Part shown: positions 10,865-19,081 of the stretch, piece by piece
How the letters are laid out: each line of letters begins with the position of its first letter
How positions within the stretch are numbered: position 1 is the stretch's first letter
NCBI GenBank assembly: GCA_041666685.1
Contig: JBAYGJ010000001.1
Coordinates: 43,333 to 107,332, forward strand
Origin: JBAYGJ01 sp041666685
GTDB taxonomy: Bacteria > Patescibacteriota > Patescibacteriia > UBA10025 > JAHIVO01
DNA length: 64,000 bases
Direction: 5' to 3'
Notes under the pieces: model-generated
What the model was told of the DNA's origin: nothing
The model's input: the letters and a program-made list of their open reading frames with translations, nothing else
Database searches by the model: none
Translations under genes and position numbers: made by a program

Positions 10865-11314
10865 TTAGGAAGTACCCAACGTTTCCTTGACGATCTTGCT
10901 GACAGTCTGGCCGTCGGACCGGCCGGCCACTTTCACCATGACGGCTTTCATGACCTGGCCAAAATTTTTCTCATGCTCGCCGGTAGCGGCCACGATTTCC
11001 TGCACGATCTTCCGAATCTCATCACTGGCCATCTGCTGAGGCAAATACCCCTCAATAATTTTCAATTCCTTATTTTCTTTATCAGCCAATTCCGGCCGGC
11101 CACCCGCGACAAACGCCACTGACGCTTCCCGGCGTTGTTTCGCCTGTGCTTGGAGGACCTTTACCACATCCGTTTCCGGCAGCTCCTTAACCCGTTTCGC
11201 AATGGCCACATTATGGATGGCGCTCATCAACATACGAAGCGTGGTCACGCTAAATTCGTCATGCTCGCGCATGGCTTTTTTAACAGCTTCCGAAATGTTC
11301 GACTCGGTCGACAT
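10865..11314 (-). CDS. yqeY: YqeY/GatB-like domain protein
   Basis: 149 residues, the usual length of the stand-alone YqeY family. The family shares the helical tail domain of the GatB amidotransferase subunit and probably binds tRNA; its precise role is not established. Recognisable stretches are LRMLMSAIHN near the start, the central charged helices, EGYLPQQMASDEI (the family's E-x-YLP motif) and GQVMKAVM near residue 115. The gene sits 12 nt after rpsU. The rpsU-yqeY pairing is widespread in bacteria and supports the call. Confidence 0.9.
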   Translation of the reverse strand: MSTESNISEAVKKAMREHDEFSVTTLRMLMSAIHNVAIAKRVKELPETDVVKVLQAQAKQRREASVAFVAGGRPELADKENKELKIIEGYLPQQMASDEIRKIVQEIVAATGEHEKNFGQVMKAVMVKVAGRSDGQTVSKIVKETLGTS

Positions 11315-11326
11315 GTAAAAAATATA

Positions 11327-11611
11327 TTATCTGACCCGAGCTTGCAGCAGTTTTTTTATGGTACCGCGTTTGTTCGGTCGTTTTGGATCAATAAAATCGT
11401 CAAGTTTCCCGATCTTACGCAGAAACTCCTTTTTCTCGACGATTAGCTTCCGCCTGGACGCGTCTTCACGCATTTCCAGTTTGGTTTTTTTTGATGTGTA
11501 AAAACGGCCGCGTTTAGCCCGCAACAGGACTCCACTCGCTTGCACTTTTTTCGTGAAACGCCTCAATAAGCTTTCTGGCGACTCACCTTCTTTTCTTCTG
11601 ACTTCTACCAC
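11327..11611 (-). CDS. rpsU: Small-subunit ribosomal protein bS21
   Basis: 94 residues, against about 60-70 in most bacteria. The N-terminal part (VEVRRKEGESPESLLRRFTK) is classical bS21, the late-joining 30S protein near the anti-Shine-Dalgarno end of 16S rRNA. The C-terminal ~35 residues (KEFLRKIGKLDDFIDPKRPN) are an extension. The start is GTG (complement at 11609-11611), chosen because a strong GGAGGTGA lies 9 nt upstream, one of the best ribosome-binding sites in the window. The gene has its own promoter and a ~110 nt leader and heads the operon rpsU-yqeY-giant surface protein. Confidence 0.92.
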   Translation of the reverse strand: MVEVRRKEGESPESLLRRFTKKVQASGVLLRAKRGRFYTSKKTKLEMREDASRRKLIVEKKEFLRKIGKLDDFIDPKRPNKRGTIKKLLQARVR

Positions 11612-11637
11612 GTGATTATTTCACCTCCCCAATAATG

Positions 11638-11653
11638 TTGCCTGCCCAGGCAA
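11638..11653 (-). other. Hairpin in the rpsU leader
   Basis: TTGCCT-GGGC-AGGCAA, a 6-bp stem with a 4-nt loop, sits about 10 nt upstream of the rpsU Shine-Dalgarno and inside the predicted transcript. It is placed where a ribosomal-protein leader element could act. I recognise no known autoregulatory motif. Confidence 0.4.
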
Positions 11654-11721
11654 TTTACTGATTAATAATTTCGGGCGTGTATTAGTATATGATACCTAAA
11701 TAATATGAAAAAATCTAGTCC

Positions 11722-11751
11722 TAATATAACACATAAAACAGCCTTTTGTCA
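11722..11751 (-). promoter_or_regulatory. Promoter of rpsU operon
   Basis: Minus-strand TTGACA (complement at 11746-11751), an 18-bp spacer and TATATT (complement at 11722-11727); TTATAT with a 17-bp spacer is an equal reading. It lies in the 197-nt gap between the HIT gene and rpsU. An imperfect hairpin (AGCC/GGCT) overlaps the -35 box and may terminate transcription from the HIT gene. The rest of the gap is AT-rich with no ORF. Confidence 0.65.
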
Positions 11752-11808
11752 AAATAGGCTTTGTCAGCATTCCACTGATTGCGGCCAAATATCGTTTTAG
11801 CGCTAAGG

Positions 11809-12147
11809 TTACGTTAAACCTGATAATTTCTTGCCACCTAACATATGAATATGTAAGTGAGGGACCACCTGACCTCCGTCAGGCCCACAGTTCACAACCA
11901 ATTTATATCCATTTTGTAGACTGTGGATTTTTGCCAGCTCCCTAGCCTGTAACACCATATCGCCTACCAGCTGCTGATGGCGCTTTGCCAACTCATCGAC
12001 AGACGGAATATGTTCCTTGGTGATGATGAGCAGATGGACCGGCGCCTGCGGCGAGATGTCCTTGATAACGATAAAACCCTCCGACTCATAGATCAACTCA
12101 GTCGGAATATCTTTGCGGATAATCTTGCAAAAAATACAATCTGGCAT
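11809..12147 (-). CDS. HIT (histidine triad) family nucleotide-binding protein
   Basis: 112 residues, typical for the HinT branch of the HIT superfamily: small dimeric hydrolases acting on purine nucleoside phosphoramidates and aminoacyl-adenylates. The N-terminus MPDCIFCKIIRKDIPTELIY holds the C-x-x-C pair seen in many HinT proteins. The C-terminal triad VVPHLHIHML (H-x-H-x-H) supplies the nucleophilic histidine. It follows hisS by 6 nt, so it is probably co-transcribed with the aminoacyl-tRNA synthetase, consistent with clearing aminoacyl-AMP. Confidence 0.92.
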   Translation of the reverse strand: MPDCIFCKIIRKDIPTELIYESEGFIVIKDISPQAPVHLLIITKEHIPSVDELAKRHQQLVGDMVLQARELAKIHSLQNGYKLVVNCGPDGGQVVPHLHIHMLGGKKLSGLT

Positions 12148-12153
12148 AGACGC

Positions 12154-13548
12154 CTATATCGATAATTTGGCCGTCCCCTCGTCTGCCGGTTTTGGCGGCT
12201 GTTCGGCCATGTGGATATGGTTATGGTTTGTGGCGACTACATTATTTTTTGACAGGCGTTTTTGAATTTCTGAAATTACTTTTTGGAAGTCCACTGTCTC
12301 CTGGATACCGTTTTCCATGTCACGAATCAGAATCGTACCGTCAAGCATTTCTTTTTGCCCGAGAATAAGCGCATACTTCACCGCCAGCTTATTTGCCATT
12401 TCCATCTGCGGCTTGATGCCGTCTTTTGAAAATGTTTCAGCCACGCGCAAACCGGCCCGCCGCAAATCTTCATACAGTCGCAACGCTTTCTTTCTGGCCG
12501 CGTCACCGAGTTGGGCGACAAACACGTCGGGTCCCGCCGGCATACCGACTTTGATATCACGCGCTTTGATCTCATTGATCAGCCGTTCGATCCCGGCAGC
12601 AAAACCGATGGCCGCTGTCGGAGCACCGCCGAGCTGTTTGACCAGGATGTCATACCTACCCCCGCCGCATAAGGCACTGGGGTTGACCGGGCTTTCACCC
12701 TCAACCACAGGCCAAATTTCAAATGCTGTTCCAGTATAGTAATCCAAGCCGCGTACCAATCGGGAATTGAGGACATACGGAATCTCCAGCCCATCCAGGT
12801 GTTCCAATACCTTTACGAAATGCGCATGGCAATTTTCGCACAGGTGGTCGACTGTCTGCGGCGCATCCTGGGCCAGGAGCTGGCAATCAGGCACTTTACA
12901 ATCAAGCAGGCGCAGCGGATTTTTCTGCAGGCGACGCTTGCAATCCTCGCATAAGGCATTCTTGCGGCTGCGATAATATTCATTCAGGGCTTTTTTATAC
13001 GACTCGCGGCAGGTCGGGCAACCAACACTGTTCACCTGAAGCGATACCGACAAACCAATCTCGTTAAAAAAACTGTACGCCAGCATCATCAGCTGGGCAT
13101 CAATGACGGGATGGCCGTCCCCCAGCACTTCAAAACCGAACTGATGGAACTGGCGGTAACGGCCAGCCTGGGGCCGGTCGTACCGGAAAAACGGGCCGAT
13201 ATAATACATCTTGACCGGCTGCGGCCGATTCAGCATCCCGTGCTCAATATACGCCCGGACGACACCGGCCGTGCCCTCCGGCCGGAGCGATACGGAATCA
13301 TTGCTCTTATCCATGAAAGAATACATTTCCTTCTCTACTACATCCGTTTCCTGGCCGATCGAGCGGACAAACAACGACGTTTCCTCCAGAACCGGGGTAT
13401 CAATCCGTGCAAACCCGTACGTCTGTGCGAGCTGGTCAGTCCGCTGCCGGATAAAATCCCAAAAACGCTGCTCTTCTGGAAGGATATCTTTCATCCCACG
13501 CAGGAGCTGAGGTAGCTTCTTTGGCTTGTCGGACGCTTTTTTATTCAT
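12154..13548 (-). CDS. hisS: Histidyl-tRNA synthetase
   Basis: 464 residues from the chosen ATG (complement at 13546-13548); the reading frame is open upstream to 13719 but that part overlaps lepB and has no family character. Class II catalytic core: QLLRGMKDILPEEQRFWDFI (motif 1 region), SLRPEGTAGVVRAYIEHGM (motif 2, ~residues 86-104), the histidine-specific LVRGLDYYTGTAFE and CGGGRYD, and motif 3 near AAIGFAAGIERL. The C-terminal anticodon-binding domain runs from about residue 350. Two CxxC pairs occur in the insertion (CPTCRESY, CEDCKR). A short His/Asn-rich tail follows residue ~435. It charges tRNA-His. The gene starts 7 nt after the first lepB copy. Confidence 0.95.
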   Translation of the reverse strand: MNKKASDKPKKLPQLLRGMKDILPEEQRFWDFIRQRTDQLAQTYGFARIDTPVLEETSLFVRSIGQETDVVEKEMYSFMDKSNDSVSLRPEGTAGVVRAYIEHGMLNRPQPVKMYYIGPFFRYDRPQAGRYRQFHQFGFEVLGDGHPVIDAQLMMLAYSFFNEIGLSVSLQVNSVGCPTCRESYKKALNEYYRSRKNALCEDCKRRLQKNPLRLLDCKVPDCQLLAQDAPQTVDHLCENCHAHFVKVLEHLDGLEIPYVLNSRLVRGLDYYTGTAFEIWPVVEGESPVNPSALCGGGRYDILVKQLGGAPTAAIGFAAGIERLINEIKARDIKVGMPAGPDVFVAQLGDAARKKALRLYEDLRRAGLRVAETFSKDGIKPQMEMANKLAVKYALILGQKEMLDGTILIRDMENGIQETVDFQKVISEIQKRLSKNNVVATNHNHIHMAEQPPKPADEGTAKLSI

Positions 13549-13555
13549 AGTATTA

Positions 13556-14215
13556 TTATATAGATAAATTGTATATGGGACTGACGAAATGCTGGAATTC
13601 AGAAAACGGATAGACCCGCAGCCAGGCCCGGCCGACGATATCTTTTCTGGGTAACGGCCCAAAGATGCGGGAATCCAGGCTGACCGGACGGTTGTCGCCC
13701 ATAACGAAATATTGACCATCCGGAATCCGTGTCACTGTTAAATTATTGGTAAGGGTGCCCTCAGCCAAATACGGTTCCGGAAGCACGACGCCATCCGGAT
13801 ATTGCTTATTGATAATAGTAATCTCCCCATTAACGGATTTGATCGTTTCGCCCGGCAGTCCAATAATCCGCTTAATAAAAAATTCACTGGTCCGGTTCGG
13901 ATTGCGCATCACCAGGACGTCTCCCCGCTGCGGATCAGTGAATCGGTAGGTGATTTCATCGATGATCAGGTATTCATTATCGTGAAAATTCGGCTCCATC
14001 GAGGCGCCGCGGACATAAAACGGCTGAAACAAAAAATACCGGACCGGGATGATGATAGCGAGGGCGATCAGGACGATCTTGACCAGTTCAAGAACAAAAC
14101 TGCGAGGAGAATTGGCAAATGACGGAGGATTCAGCTTAACATCCCTCTGTTCCTGCTTAACCTCTGCTTTGGCTTTCTTATTGTCGATATCGTAGTCGCT
14201 TACCGTCAGTCTCAT
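13556..14215 (-). CDS. lepB: Signal peptidase I, copy 1
   Basis: 219 residues. Type I leader peptidase that cleaves signal peptides outside the membrane. One N-terminal TM helix (~residues 44-62, VKIVLIALAIIIPVRYFLF) is followed by the catalytic Ser in GASMEPNF (S72), the box DPQRGDVLV, the general-base Lys in FFIKRIIGLPGE (K115) and the MGDNRPVSLDSR box. A charged ~35-residue cytoplasmic N-terminus precedes the TM. It lies 10 nt downstream of a second lepB. The two copies share about half their residues and diverge most in the N-terminal tail and the substrate-facing loop, so they are true paralogues. Confidence 0.94.
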   Translation of the reverse strand: MRLTVSDYDIDNKKAKAEVKQEQRDVKLNPPSFANSPRSFVLELVKIVLIALAIIIPVRYFLFQPFYVRGASMEPNFHDNEYLIIDEITYRFTDPQRGDVLVMRNPNRTSEFFIKRIIGLPGETIKSVNGEITIINKQYPDGVVLPEPYLAEGTLTNNLTVTRIPDGQYFVMGDNRPVSLDSRIFGPLPRKDIVGRAWLRVYPFSEFQHFVSPIYNLSI

Positions 14216-14225
14216 ATATTAGGTT

Positions 14226-14849
14226 TTAGTAGGTTGGTGGGGCAAAATGAGTAAAATCTTCAAACGGCCAGACCCGAAGCCATGCCCGGCCGATAATCTG
14301 CTTTTTCGTAATCGTGCCAAAGATGCGGGAATCCAGGCTAACCGGACGGTTGTCGCCCATGACGTAATACATATTCGGACCGAGCGTAGTTGTCACATTG
14401 CCGTTTGTCAGGATTCCCTCCCCCAAATACGCTTCATTAAGTTCCGTTTCGGCACCACTCGGGGAAACAATGTACACATGCTGATCTTTGACCTCTACGG
14501 TTTCATTGGGCAGGCCAATAATCCGCTTGATCAATGCGTCGCGTTCGCTGGGTATTTTCAGCACCACCACATCTCCACGCTGAGGCTCGGAAAATCGGTA
14601 CGTAATCTCATCAATCAACAAATACTGAAAATCGGAAAAATTCGGTTCCATCGACGCGCCCTCCACATAATACGGCTGAAAAAGGAAATAACGGACCGGG
14701 ATGACGATCACCAACGCGATTAGAACGATCTTGACCAGCTCAACGACAAACGCCCGTGGTGATGAAGCGAAACCCGGCTCGACAGCCGCCCGCTTCTCAC
14801 TTGTCGCTTTCTTATTGCTGATGTCATACTCCCCGACCGATAATCGCAT
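14226..14849 (-). CDS. lepB: Signal peptidase I, copy 2
   Basis: 207 residues from the ATG at 14849 (complement); a TTG 15 nt upstream could add five residues, but the ATG matches the start of the neighbouring copy (MRLSVGEYDI against MRLTVSDYDI). TM helix ~residues 39-56, catalytic Ser in GASMEPNF (S66), Lys in ALIKRIIGLPNE (K108), and the MGDNRPVSLDSR box. First gene of the lepB-lepB-hisS-HIT run. A second signal peptidase fits the heavy load of exported proteins, including the 3442-residue one, but no substrate split can be read from sequence. Confidence 0.93.
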   Translation of the reverse strand: MRLSVGEYDISNKKATSEKRAAVEPGFASSPRAFVVELVKIVLIALVIVIPVRYFLFQPYYVEGASMEPNFSDFQYLLIDEITYRFSEPQRGDVVVLKIPSERDALIKRIIGLPNETVEVKDQHVYIVSPSGAETELNEAYLGEGILTNGNVTTTLGPNMYYVMGDNRPVSLDSRIFGTITKKQIIGRAWLRVWPFEDFTHFAPPTY

Positions 14850-15090
14850 AATGGAAATATCCAATTAGTATATTGAATGGTGGACGATGAAGGAGTTTCC
14901 GCCAGATGCGGACCCCGCCCTACTTTAAAATTTTTATTTATCGTGACGGGGGAACCTTCAACTTTTCGGATGTCCCGCTCTATCCGGAGCATTCGGGCGG
15001 TACCCGCATCTTCATGCCCACCTCGGCTCTTCACGAAGGAAAGCTGGTTGTTTCGTTCGTGGCCTTGGCCCAACTGAGCTTCTATTGGTG

Positions 15091-15167
15091 TGGTGGGCGC
15101 GATAGGAGTTGAACCTATGACCTCGGCAATGTGAATGCCGCGCTCTAACCAACTGAGCTACGCGCCC
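15091..15167 (-). tRNA. tRNA-Val (anticodon CAC)
   Basis: Read on the minus strand: acceptor GGGCGCG pairs with CGCGCCC, D arm GCTCAGTTGGTTAGAGC, anticodon stem CGGCA/TGCCG with loop TTCACAT (CAC, reading GUG), T arm ATAGG-TTCAACT-CCTAT, discriminator A. CCA is encoded (complement at 15091-15093). The 226 nt between it and lepB hold no convincing gene. Confidence 0.95.
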
Positions 15168-15192
15168 AAGGTTTATTAAAACCAACTGCCTG

Positions 15193-15220
15193 CCCGCCGA
15201 AGTGTACCCGCGAAGGCGGG
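15193..15220. repeat. GC-rich intergenic hairpin
   Basis: CCCGCC (15193-15198) can pair with GGCGGG (15215-15220), and an alternative inner hairpin CCCGC-GAAG-GCGGG exists at 15207-15220. It lies in the 187-nt gap between the glycosyltransferase and tRNA-Val. It resembles REP-like intergenic palindromes; no second exact copy was seen in this window. Confidence 0.4.
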
Positions 15221-15354
15221 AGCTACTTGTCCTTATCCAGAGATGTTATTTGAAAAAAACCCAATGAATAGGCACATCATACCACAATTTAACACCCAAA
15301 TCAAGTGGCAGGCCGGAGTAGCTAATATATCAAAAAAACCACTAGGCTATTACT

Positions 15355-16062
15355 TTATTTAAACCGCAGTTTAAACACCCGCCATAAGCTTTCCCACATA
15401 ATACGGATACTGAACTTTGACGCCCCTCCTCGCCGTTCCATAAAAGTTATAGGGATCTCGACAATCCTGAATTTATGACGATAGGACCGGTATTTCAGCT
15501 CGACCAGAATCACATACCCGATTGCCGCCAGTTGACTAAGACCGATTTGGCCAATAACCTCTTTTCGGAAACAGATATACCCGGTGGTCAAATCTCTGAT
15601 GGGAACGCCCAGCACTGTCCGCACATACCAATTCCCCAAAGCGCTAATAAACCTGCGCGACCAGTTCCAATTGACAATTTTCCCTCCCGGCACATAGCGC
15701 GAGCCGATGACAACATCAGCCGACTGCGCCTTTTGAATAAACTGAGGGATTAATTTTGGGTCATGAGAAAAATCAGCGTCCATGCAAAAAACCAGGTCCG
15801 CACCCAGTATGTCGAGTGCATGATGGAACCCCTGGACATACGCCCGGCCGAGTCCCTCCTTCTGTTGGCGATGCAGGACTTTGACCCGGCCATCCTTCCG
15901 TGCCAACTCGTCGGCTAACCACCCCGTGCCATCAGGAGAATTATCATCGACAACCAATACCTGCAGATCATCTACGGCCAACGCAAAAATTTCATGGACA
16001 ATGCCTGGCAGGTTTTCCCGCTCATTGAACGTGGGCAATATAATGACGATTTTTTGACTCAT
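15355..16062 (-). CDS. Family 2 glycosyltransferase, polyprenyl-phosphate mannose synthase-like
   Basis: 235 residues from ATG at 16062 (complement). The open frame extends to 16125, but MSQKIVIILPTFNERENLPG is the standard GT2 start. GT-A fold signatures: LVVDDNSPDGTGWLAD (nucleotide-binding Asp), CMDADFSHDPKLI (the D-x-D-like metal site), VIGSRYVPGG, and NWNWSRRFISALGNWYVRTVLG in the acceptor region. This set is typical of Dpm1/polyprenol-monophosphate mannosyltransferases, which load mannose or glucose on a lipid carrier at the inner face of the membrane. There is no C-terminal TM pair, so it would act as a peripheral enzyme. No glycan cluster adjoins it, but an LCP protein gene starts 175 nt away in the divergent direction. 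Confidence 0.85.
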   Translation of the reverse strand: MSQKIVIILPTFNERENLPGIVHEIFALAVDDLQVLVVDDNSPDGTGWLADELARKDGRVKVLHRQQKEGLGRAYVQGFHHALDILGADLVFCMDADFSHDPKLIPQFIQKAQSADVVIGSRYVPGGKIVNWNWSRRFISALGNWYVRTVLGVPIRDLTTGYICFRKEVIGQIGLSQLAAIGYVILVELKYRSYRHKFRIVEIPITFMERRGGASKFSIRIMWESLWRVFKLRFK

Positions 16063-16138
16063 GTGTATAAAATAAACATATCCCAAACCTTCAATTCGTA
16101 GCCGACAACGCCGAAGATAGTTCATACTACCACGGTTT

Positions 16139-16167
16139 TTGACTTAATGCACGACTTTTATTATAAT
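16139..16167 (+). promoter_or_regulatory. Promoter of the LCP-der-pth-pilT-pilM operon
   Basis: TTGACT (16139-16144), 17-bp spacer, TATAAT (16162-16167). The start codon of the LCP gene lies about 63 nt after the expected transcription start. Five plus-strand genes follow with gaps of 0-7 nt. Confidence 0.75.
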
Positions 16168-16237
16168 TTGTCCAGTCACTCGGTCCTGAACCCGACATTT
16201 TTATAAACGTCTCCTGACCAAAAGAACCCCCTCTCCC

Positions 16238-17755
16238 ATGCCAGATCTCCGCCCAATCGTAAACTCAAACATCGAACGACGTCCGGCTGACGCCCCGGTT
16301 AAGGTCGACCCGCATGTCTACAGCAGCGTAAAACCGATTGCTCAGAGCACCCATCTCCTGTGGTGGACGCTTGTTTTGGCTGCCGTAATCGTCCTGATCG
16401 GGTTGGCCTTTGGCGTTAAATTCATTTCAGCCATCAACAGCACAAACAGCACCTCCGGAAAAAAAATCAGCTTTTTCCAGCAACTGTCGCATTTGGTATC
16501 AAATCCGGAAGAACAGTTGAAGGGTGCCAGTGATGACCGGATAAACATCATCCTGGCCGGCATCGGCGGAGCCGGACACGAAGGGGCATATCTCACCGAT
16601 ACGTTGATTTTAGTCAGCATCAAACCTTCCACAAATGAAATTGCCACCATCTCCATCCCACGCGACCTGGTGGTGGAATTCCCGAAATACGGCTGGCGCA
16701 AAATCAACAACGCGCTGGCGTTCGGTACGGAGATGGATTATCCTGGCGGCGGCGAAGCACTTCTGACGAAAGTCGTCGGGGACGTGACCGGCCTGACCAT
16801 TAATTACTATGCCAGGATAGATTTCGAAGGTTTCCGTAAAGCAATTGATGACCTGGGCGGCATTGACGTCTACATCGATAATACATTCACCGATTCCAAT
16901 TATCCTGATTATTCCCACGGATACCAGACAGTAAAATTCACCAAAGGCTGGGAACACATGAACGGGGAACGAGCCCTGCAATTCGCCCGGTCCAGGCACG
17001 GCTGCTGCGGCGAAGGGTCGGATTTCGCCCGGTCCAAACGCCAGCAAAAAATCCTACTTGCGATGAAAAATAAATTTTTTTCGATAAACTCCGTAGCCAA
17101 TCCATCCTCGATTATCTCGGTCCTGACTGACATCGGCACCCACAACCAGACGAATATAGAGGTCTGGGAAATGGTACAGTTCGCGAAAATCGCGAAAGAC
17201 ATCAATAAGGACAATATCATCAATATGGTACTGGACAACAGCACACACGGACTCCTCGAGTCTGCCACAGGATCGGACGGAGCCTACATCCTGCAGCCAA
17301 AAGACGGCGACTATTCAGCCATCCAATCCATGGCAGCTAACATCTTTTCCACCGGTCAGATCATACACGAACAGGCCAATATCGAAATCCAAAACGGCAC
17401 TACCCAGACCGGACTGGCCAGTAAAACAGCCGATCGATTGACCGCGCTGAACTATAAAATCGCCAGAACAGCCAACGCCGCGTCCAATGAGCCGGTCACC
17501 CAGACGACCATCTATGACCTGTCAGGCGGCACCAAGCCGTATACGCTGGCCGGACTGAAAAATACCCTCGATGCGCGGTTATCAGCCACACCACCAGCCA
17601 ATTACCTCAATGCGAACACGACGGCCTACTCAAATGCTAACAGCAATACAAACACCGCACAAGCAATCGACATTTTGATAATTGTCGGAACTGACCAGTC
17701 GGCCACCACGGCCCCAGCTGGCCAGACTTCAGCCGCCCGCCGTACTTCCTCGTAA
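16238..17755 (+). CDS. LytR-CpsA-Psr (LCP) family protein
   Basis: 505 residues. LCP proteins transfer lipid-linked glycopolymers to the cell wall or surface. A cytoplasmic tail of ~40 residues is followed by one TM helix (~43-66, LWWTLVLAAVIVLIGLAFGV) and the LCP domain: INIILAGIGGAGHEGAYLTD, TISIPRDLVVEFP (the arginine binding polyprenyl phosphate), KINNALAFG, GLTINYYARIDFEGF, DDLGGIDVYI, ALQFARSRHG and DFARSKRQQ. From ~385 a LytR_C-type domain (NIEIQNGTTQTGLASKTADR) follows, then an N/T-rich linker. The predicted active side is outside. The stop overlaps the next start (TAATG), so it is translationally coupled to der. No Shine-Dalgarno precedes its ATG. Confidence 0.93.
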   Translation: MPDLRPIVNSNIERRPADAPVKVDPHVYSSVKPIAQSTHLLWWTLVLAAVIVLIGLAFGVKFISAINSTNSTSGKKISFFQQLSHLVSNPEEQLKGASDDRINIILAGIGGAGHEGAYLTDTLILVSIKPSTNEIATISIPRDLVVEFPKYGWRKINNALAFGTEMDYPGGGEALLTKVVGDVTGLTINYYARIDFEGFRKAIDDLGGIDVYIDNTFTDSNYPDYSHGYQTVKFTKGWEHMNGERALQFARSRHGCCGEGSDFARSKRQQKILLAMKNKFFSINSVANPSSIISVLTDIGTHNQTNIEVWEMVQFAKIAKDINKDNIINMVLDNSTHGLLESATGSDGAYILQPKDGDYSAIQSMAANIFSTGQIIHEQANIEIQNGTTQTGLASKTADRLTALNYKIARTANAASNEPVTQTTIYDLSGGTKPYTLAGLKNTLDARLSATPPANYLNANTTAYSNANSNTNTAQAIDILIIVGTDQSATTAPAGQTSAARRTSS

Positions 17756-19080
17756 TGCATATGAAAAATTCTTTGCCCCGCGTAGTCCTGGCAGGACGAA
17801 CCAATGCCGGAAAATCTACATTGTTCAACACGCTGTCCGGAGTTACGCAATCTATCGTGTCACCGATCCCCGGCACGACCCGGGACCTGAACGTCTCGAC
17901 CATTACCTGGCGTGACTGCAGTTTTGAGCTGATTGATTCTGGCGGCCTCGATGCCGCCGCAATCGGTCTGATCGAACAAAAAGTCCAGGCCAAGGCCCAG
18001 GATGCCCTCCTGCAGGCAGATGTCATTGTTTTTGTCATCGACAGCCAGCAGGAACTGACGGCTCTCGACTTTACGATCGCCAAAAATCTTAAAAAAATGA
18101 ATACGCCGATCATCCTGGCTGCCAATAAAGCAGACAATACCCGACAAAAACAGCGGCTAGCGCCAGAACTGTACAAACTGGGGTTGGGCGACCTACATGC
18201 GCTGTCCGGGCTGAACGGTACCGGGACCGGGGACCTCCTCGATGTCGTCGTGGACCGGCTGCAAAAAAAAGATTACCAGCCAGTACGCAGCGACGTGCGC
18301 GTTTCCATTATTGGCAAGACAAATGTCGGGAAATCTTCCCTCATCAACGCGCTGATCGGCCAGGACTGGGCTATCACCAGTCATCTCCCGCACACGACGC
18401 GTGAACCGCGCGACTCAAACATACAGTTTGACGGGAAAAACATTACTCTGGTCGACACGGCTGGCCTGCGAAAACACGACGCGAAAGCCGGACGGATCGA
18501 AAAAATAAGTGCCGGCAAAACTATCCACGCTATCCGTCGGTCGGACATCTCCCTATTTATTACCGATGCCACTGTCCCGCTGTCCAGCCAGGACCTGGCT
18601 ATCGCCCACCTCGCGCTGGAATCCCGAAATGGTATAATTATTGTGGTAAACAAGTGGGACGCCATACCGGATAAACACCCCCAAACAATCGACCTTTTCA
18701 TCAACCGGTATCAGCATTATATGCCCTGGCTGTCATGGGCCCCGATCATATTCATTTCTGCGGAACAAAAACAGCGCATGCACGAACTGTTAAAACTAAT
18801 TATGTCAGTTCAGGAAGCCCGCCAGCGGCGCCTGGGCCCTGAGGAACTCAAAAAAATACTTTCACACATCTCTCTGCCCCGTGGCCGGGTCTCCAAGCAC
18901 CCGCCGACAAAACTGACCGGCTTAGTCCAAACCGATACCAGTCCGCCCACCTTCCTGCTCTCCACCAACCGGCGCAATCCGATCAATGCGGCAATCATCA
19001 ACCTGGTGGAAAAACAATTGCGCGCCCAATATGATTTCAACGGGACGCCCATCAACATTAACGTCCGAAAACGCAACTAA
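17755..19080 (+). CDS. der: GTPase Der (EngA), 50S ribosome assembly
   Basis: 441 residues, full length. Double GTPase: first G domain with GRTNAGKSTLFN (G1), IPGTTRD (G2), DSGG (G3; DTGG is usual) and NKAD (G4); second with GKTNVGKSSLINAL, PHTTREP, DTAGLRKHD and NKWD. The C-terminal KH-like domain (~365-441) ends in GTPININVRKRN. Der acts in late maturation of the large ribosomal subunit. ATG at 17755 overlaps the upstream stop; a second ATG two codons later (17761) could also be used. One base separates its stop from pth. Confidence 0.96.
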   Translation: MHMKNSLPRVVLAGRTNAGKSTLFNTLSGVTQSIVSPIPGTTRDLNVSTITWRDCSFELIDSGGLDAAAIGLIEQKVQAKAQDALLQADVIVFVIDSQQELTALDFTIAKNLKKMNTPIILAANKADNTRQKQRLAPELYKLGLGDLHALSGLNGTGTGDLLDVVVDRLQKKDYQPVRSDVRVSIIGKTNVGKSSLINALIGQDWAITSHLPHTTREPRDSNIQFDGKNITLVDTAGLRKHDAKAGRIEKISAGKTIHAIRRSDISLFITDATVPLSSQDLAIAHLALESRNGIIIVVNKWDAIPDKHPQTIDLFINRYQHYMPWLSWAPIIFISAEQKQRMHELLKLIMSVQEARQRRLGPEELKKILSHISLPRGRVSKHPPTKLTGLVQTDTSPPTFLLSTNRRNPINAAIINLVEKQLRAQYDFNGTPININVRKRN

Positions 19081-19081
19081 T

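Noticed and set aside
14720..15073. Minus-strand 117-codon ORF upstream of lepB copy 2
   Set aside because: Overlaps lepB in another frame and reads as non-coding composition; no start signals.
14906..15112. Plus-strand 68-codon ORF with AAGGAG upstream, between lepB and tRNA-Val
   Set aside because: Its end runs antisense into the tRNA, no promoter is visible and the protein has no recognisable feature; left out as unsupported.
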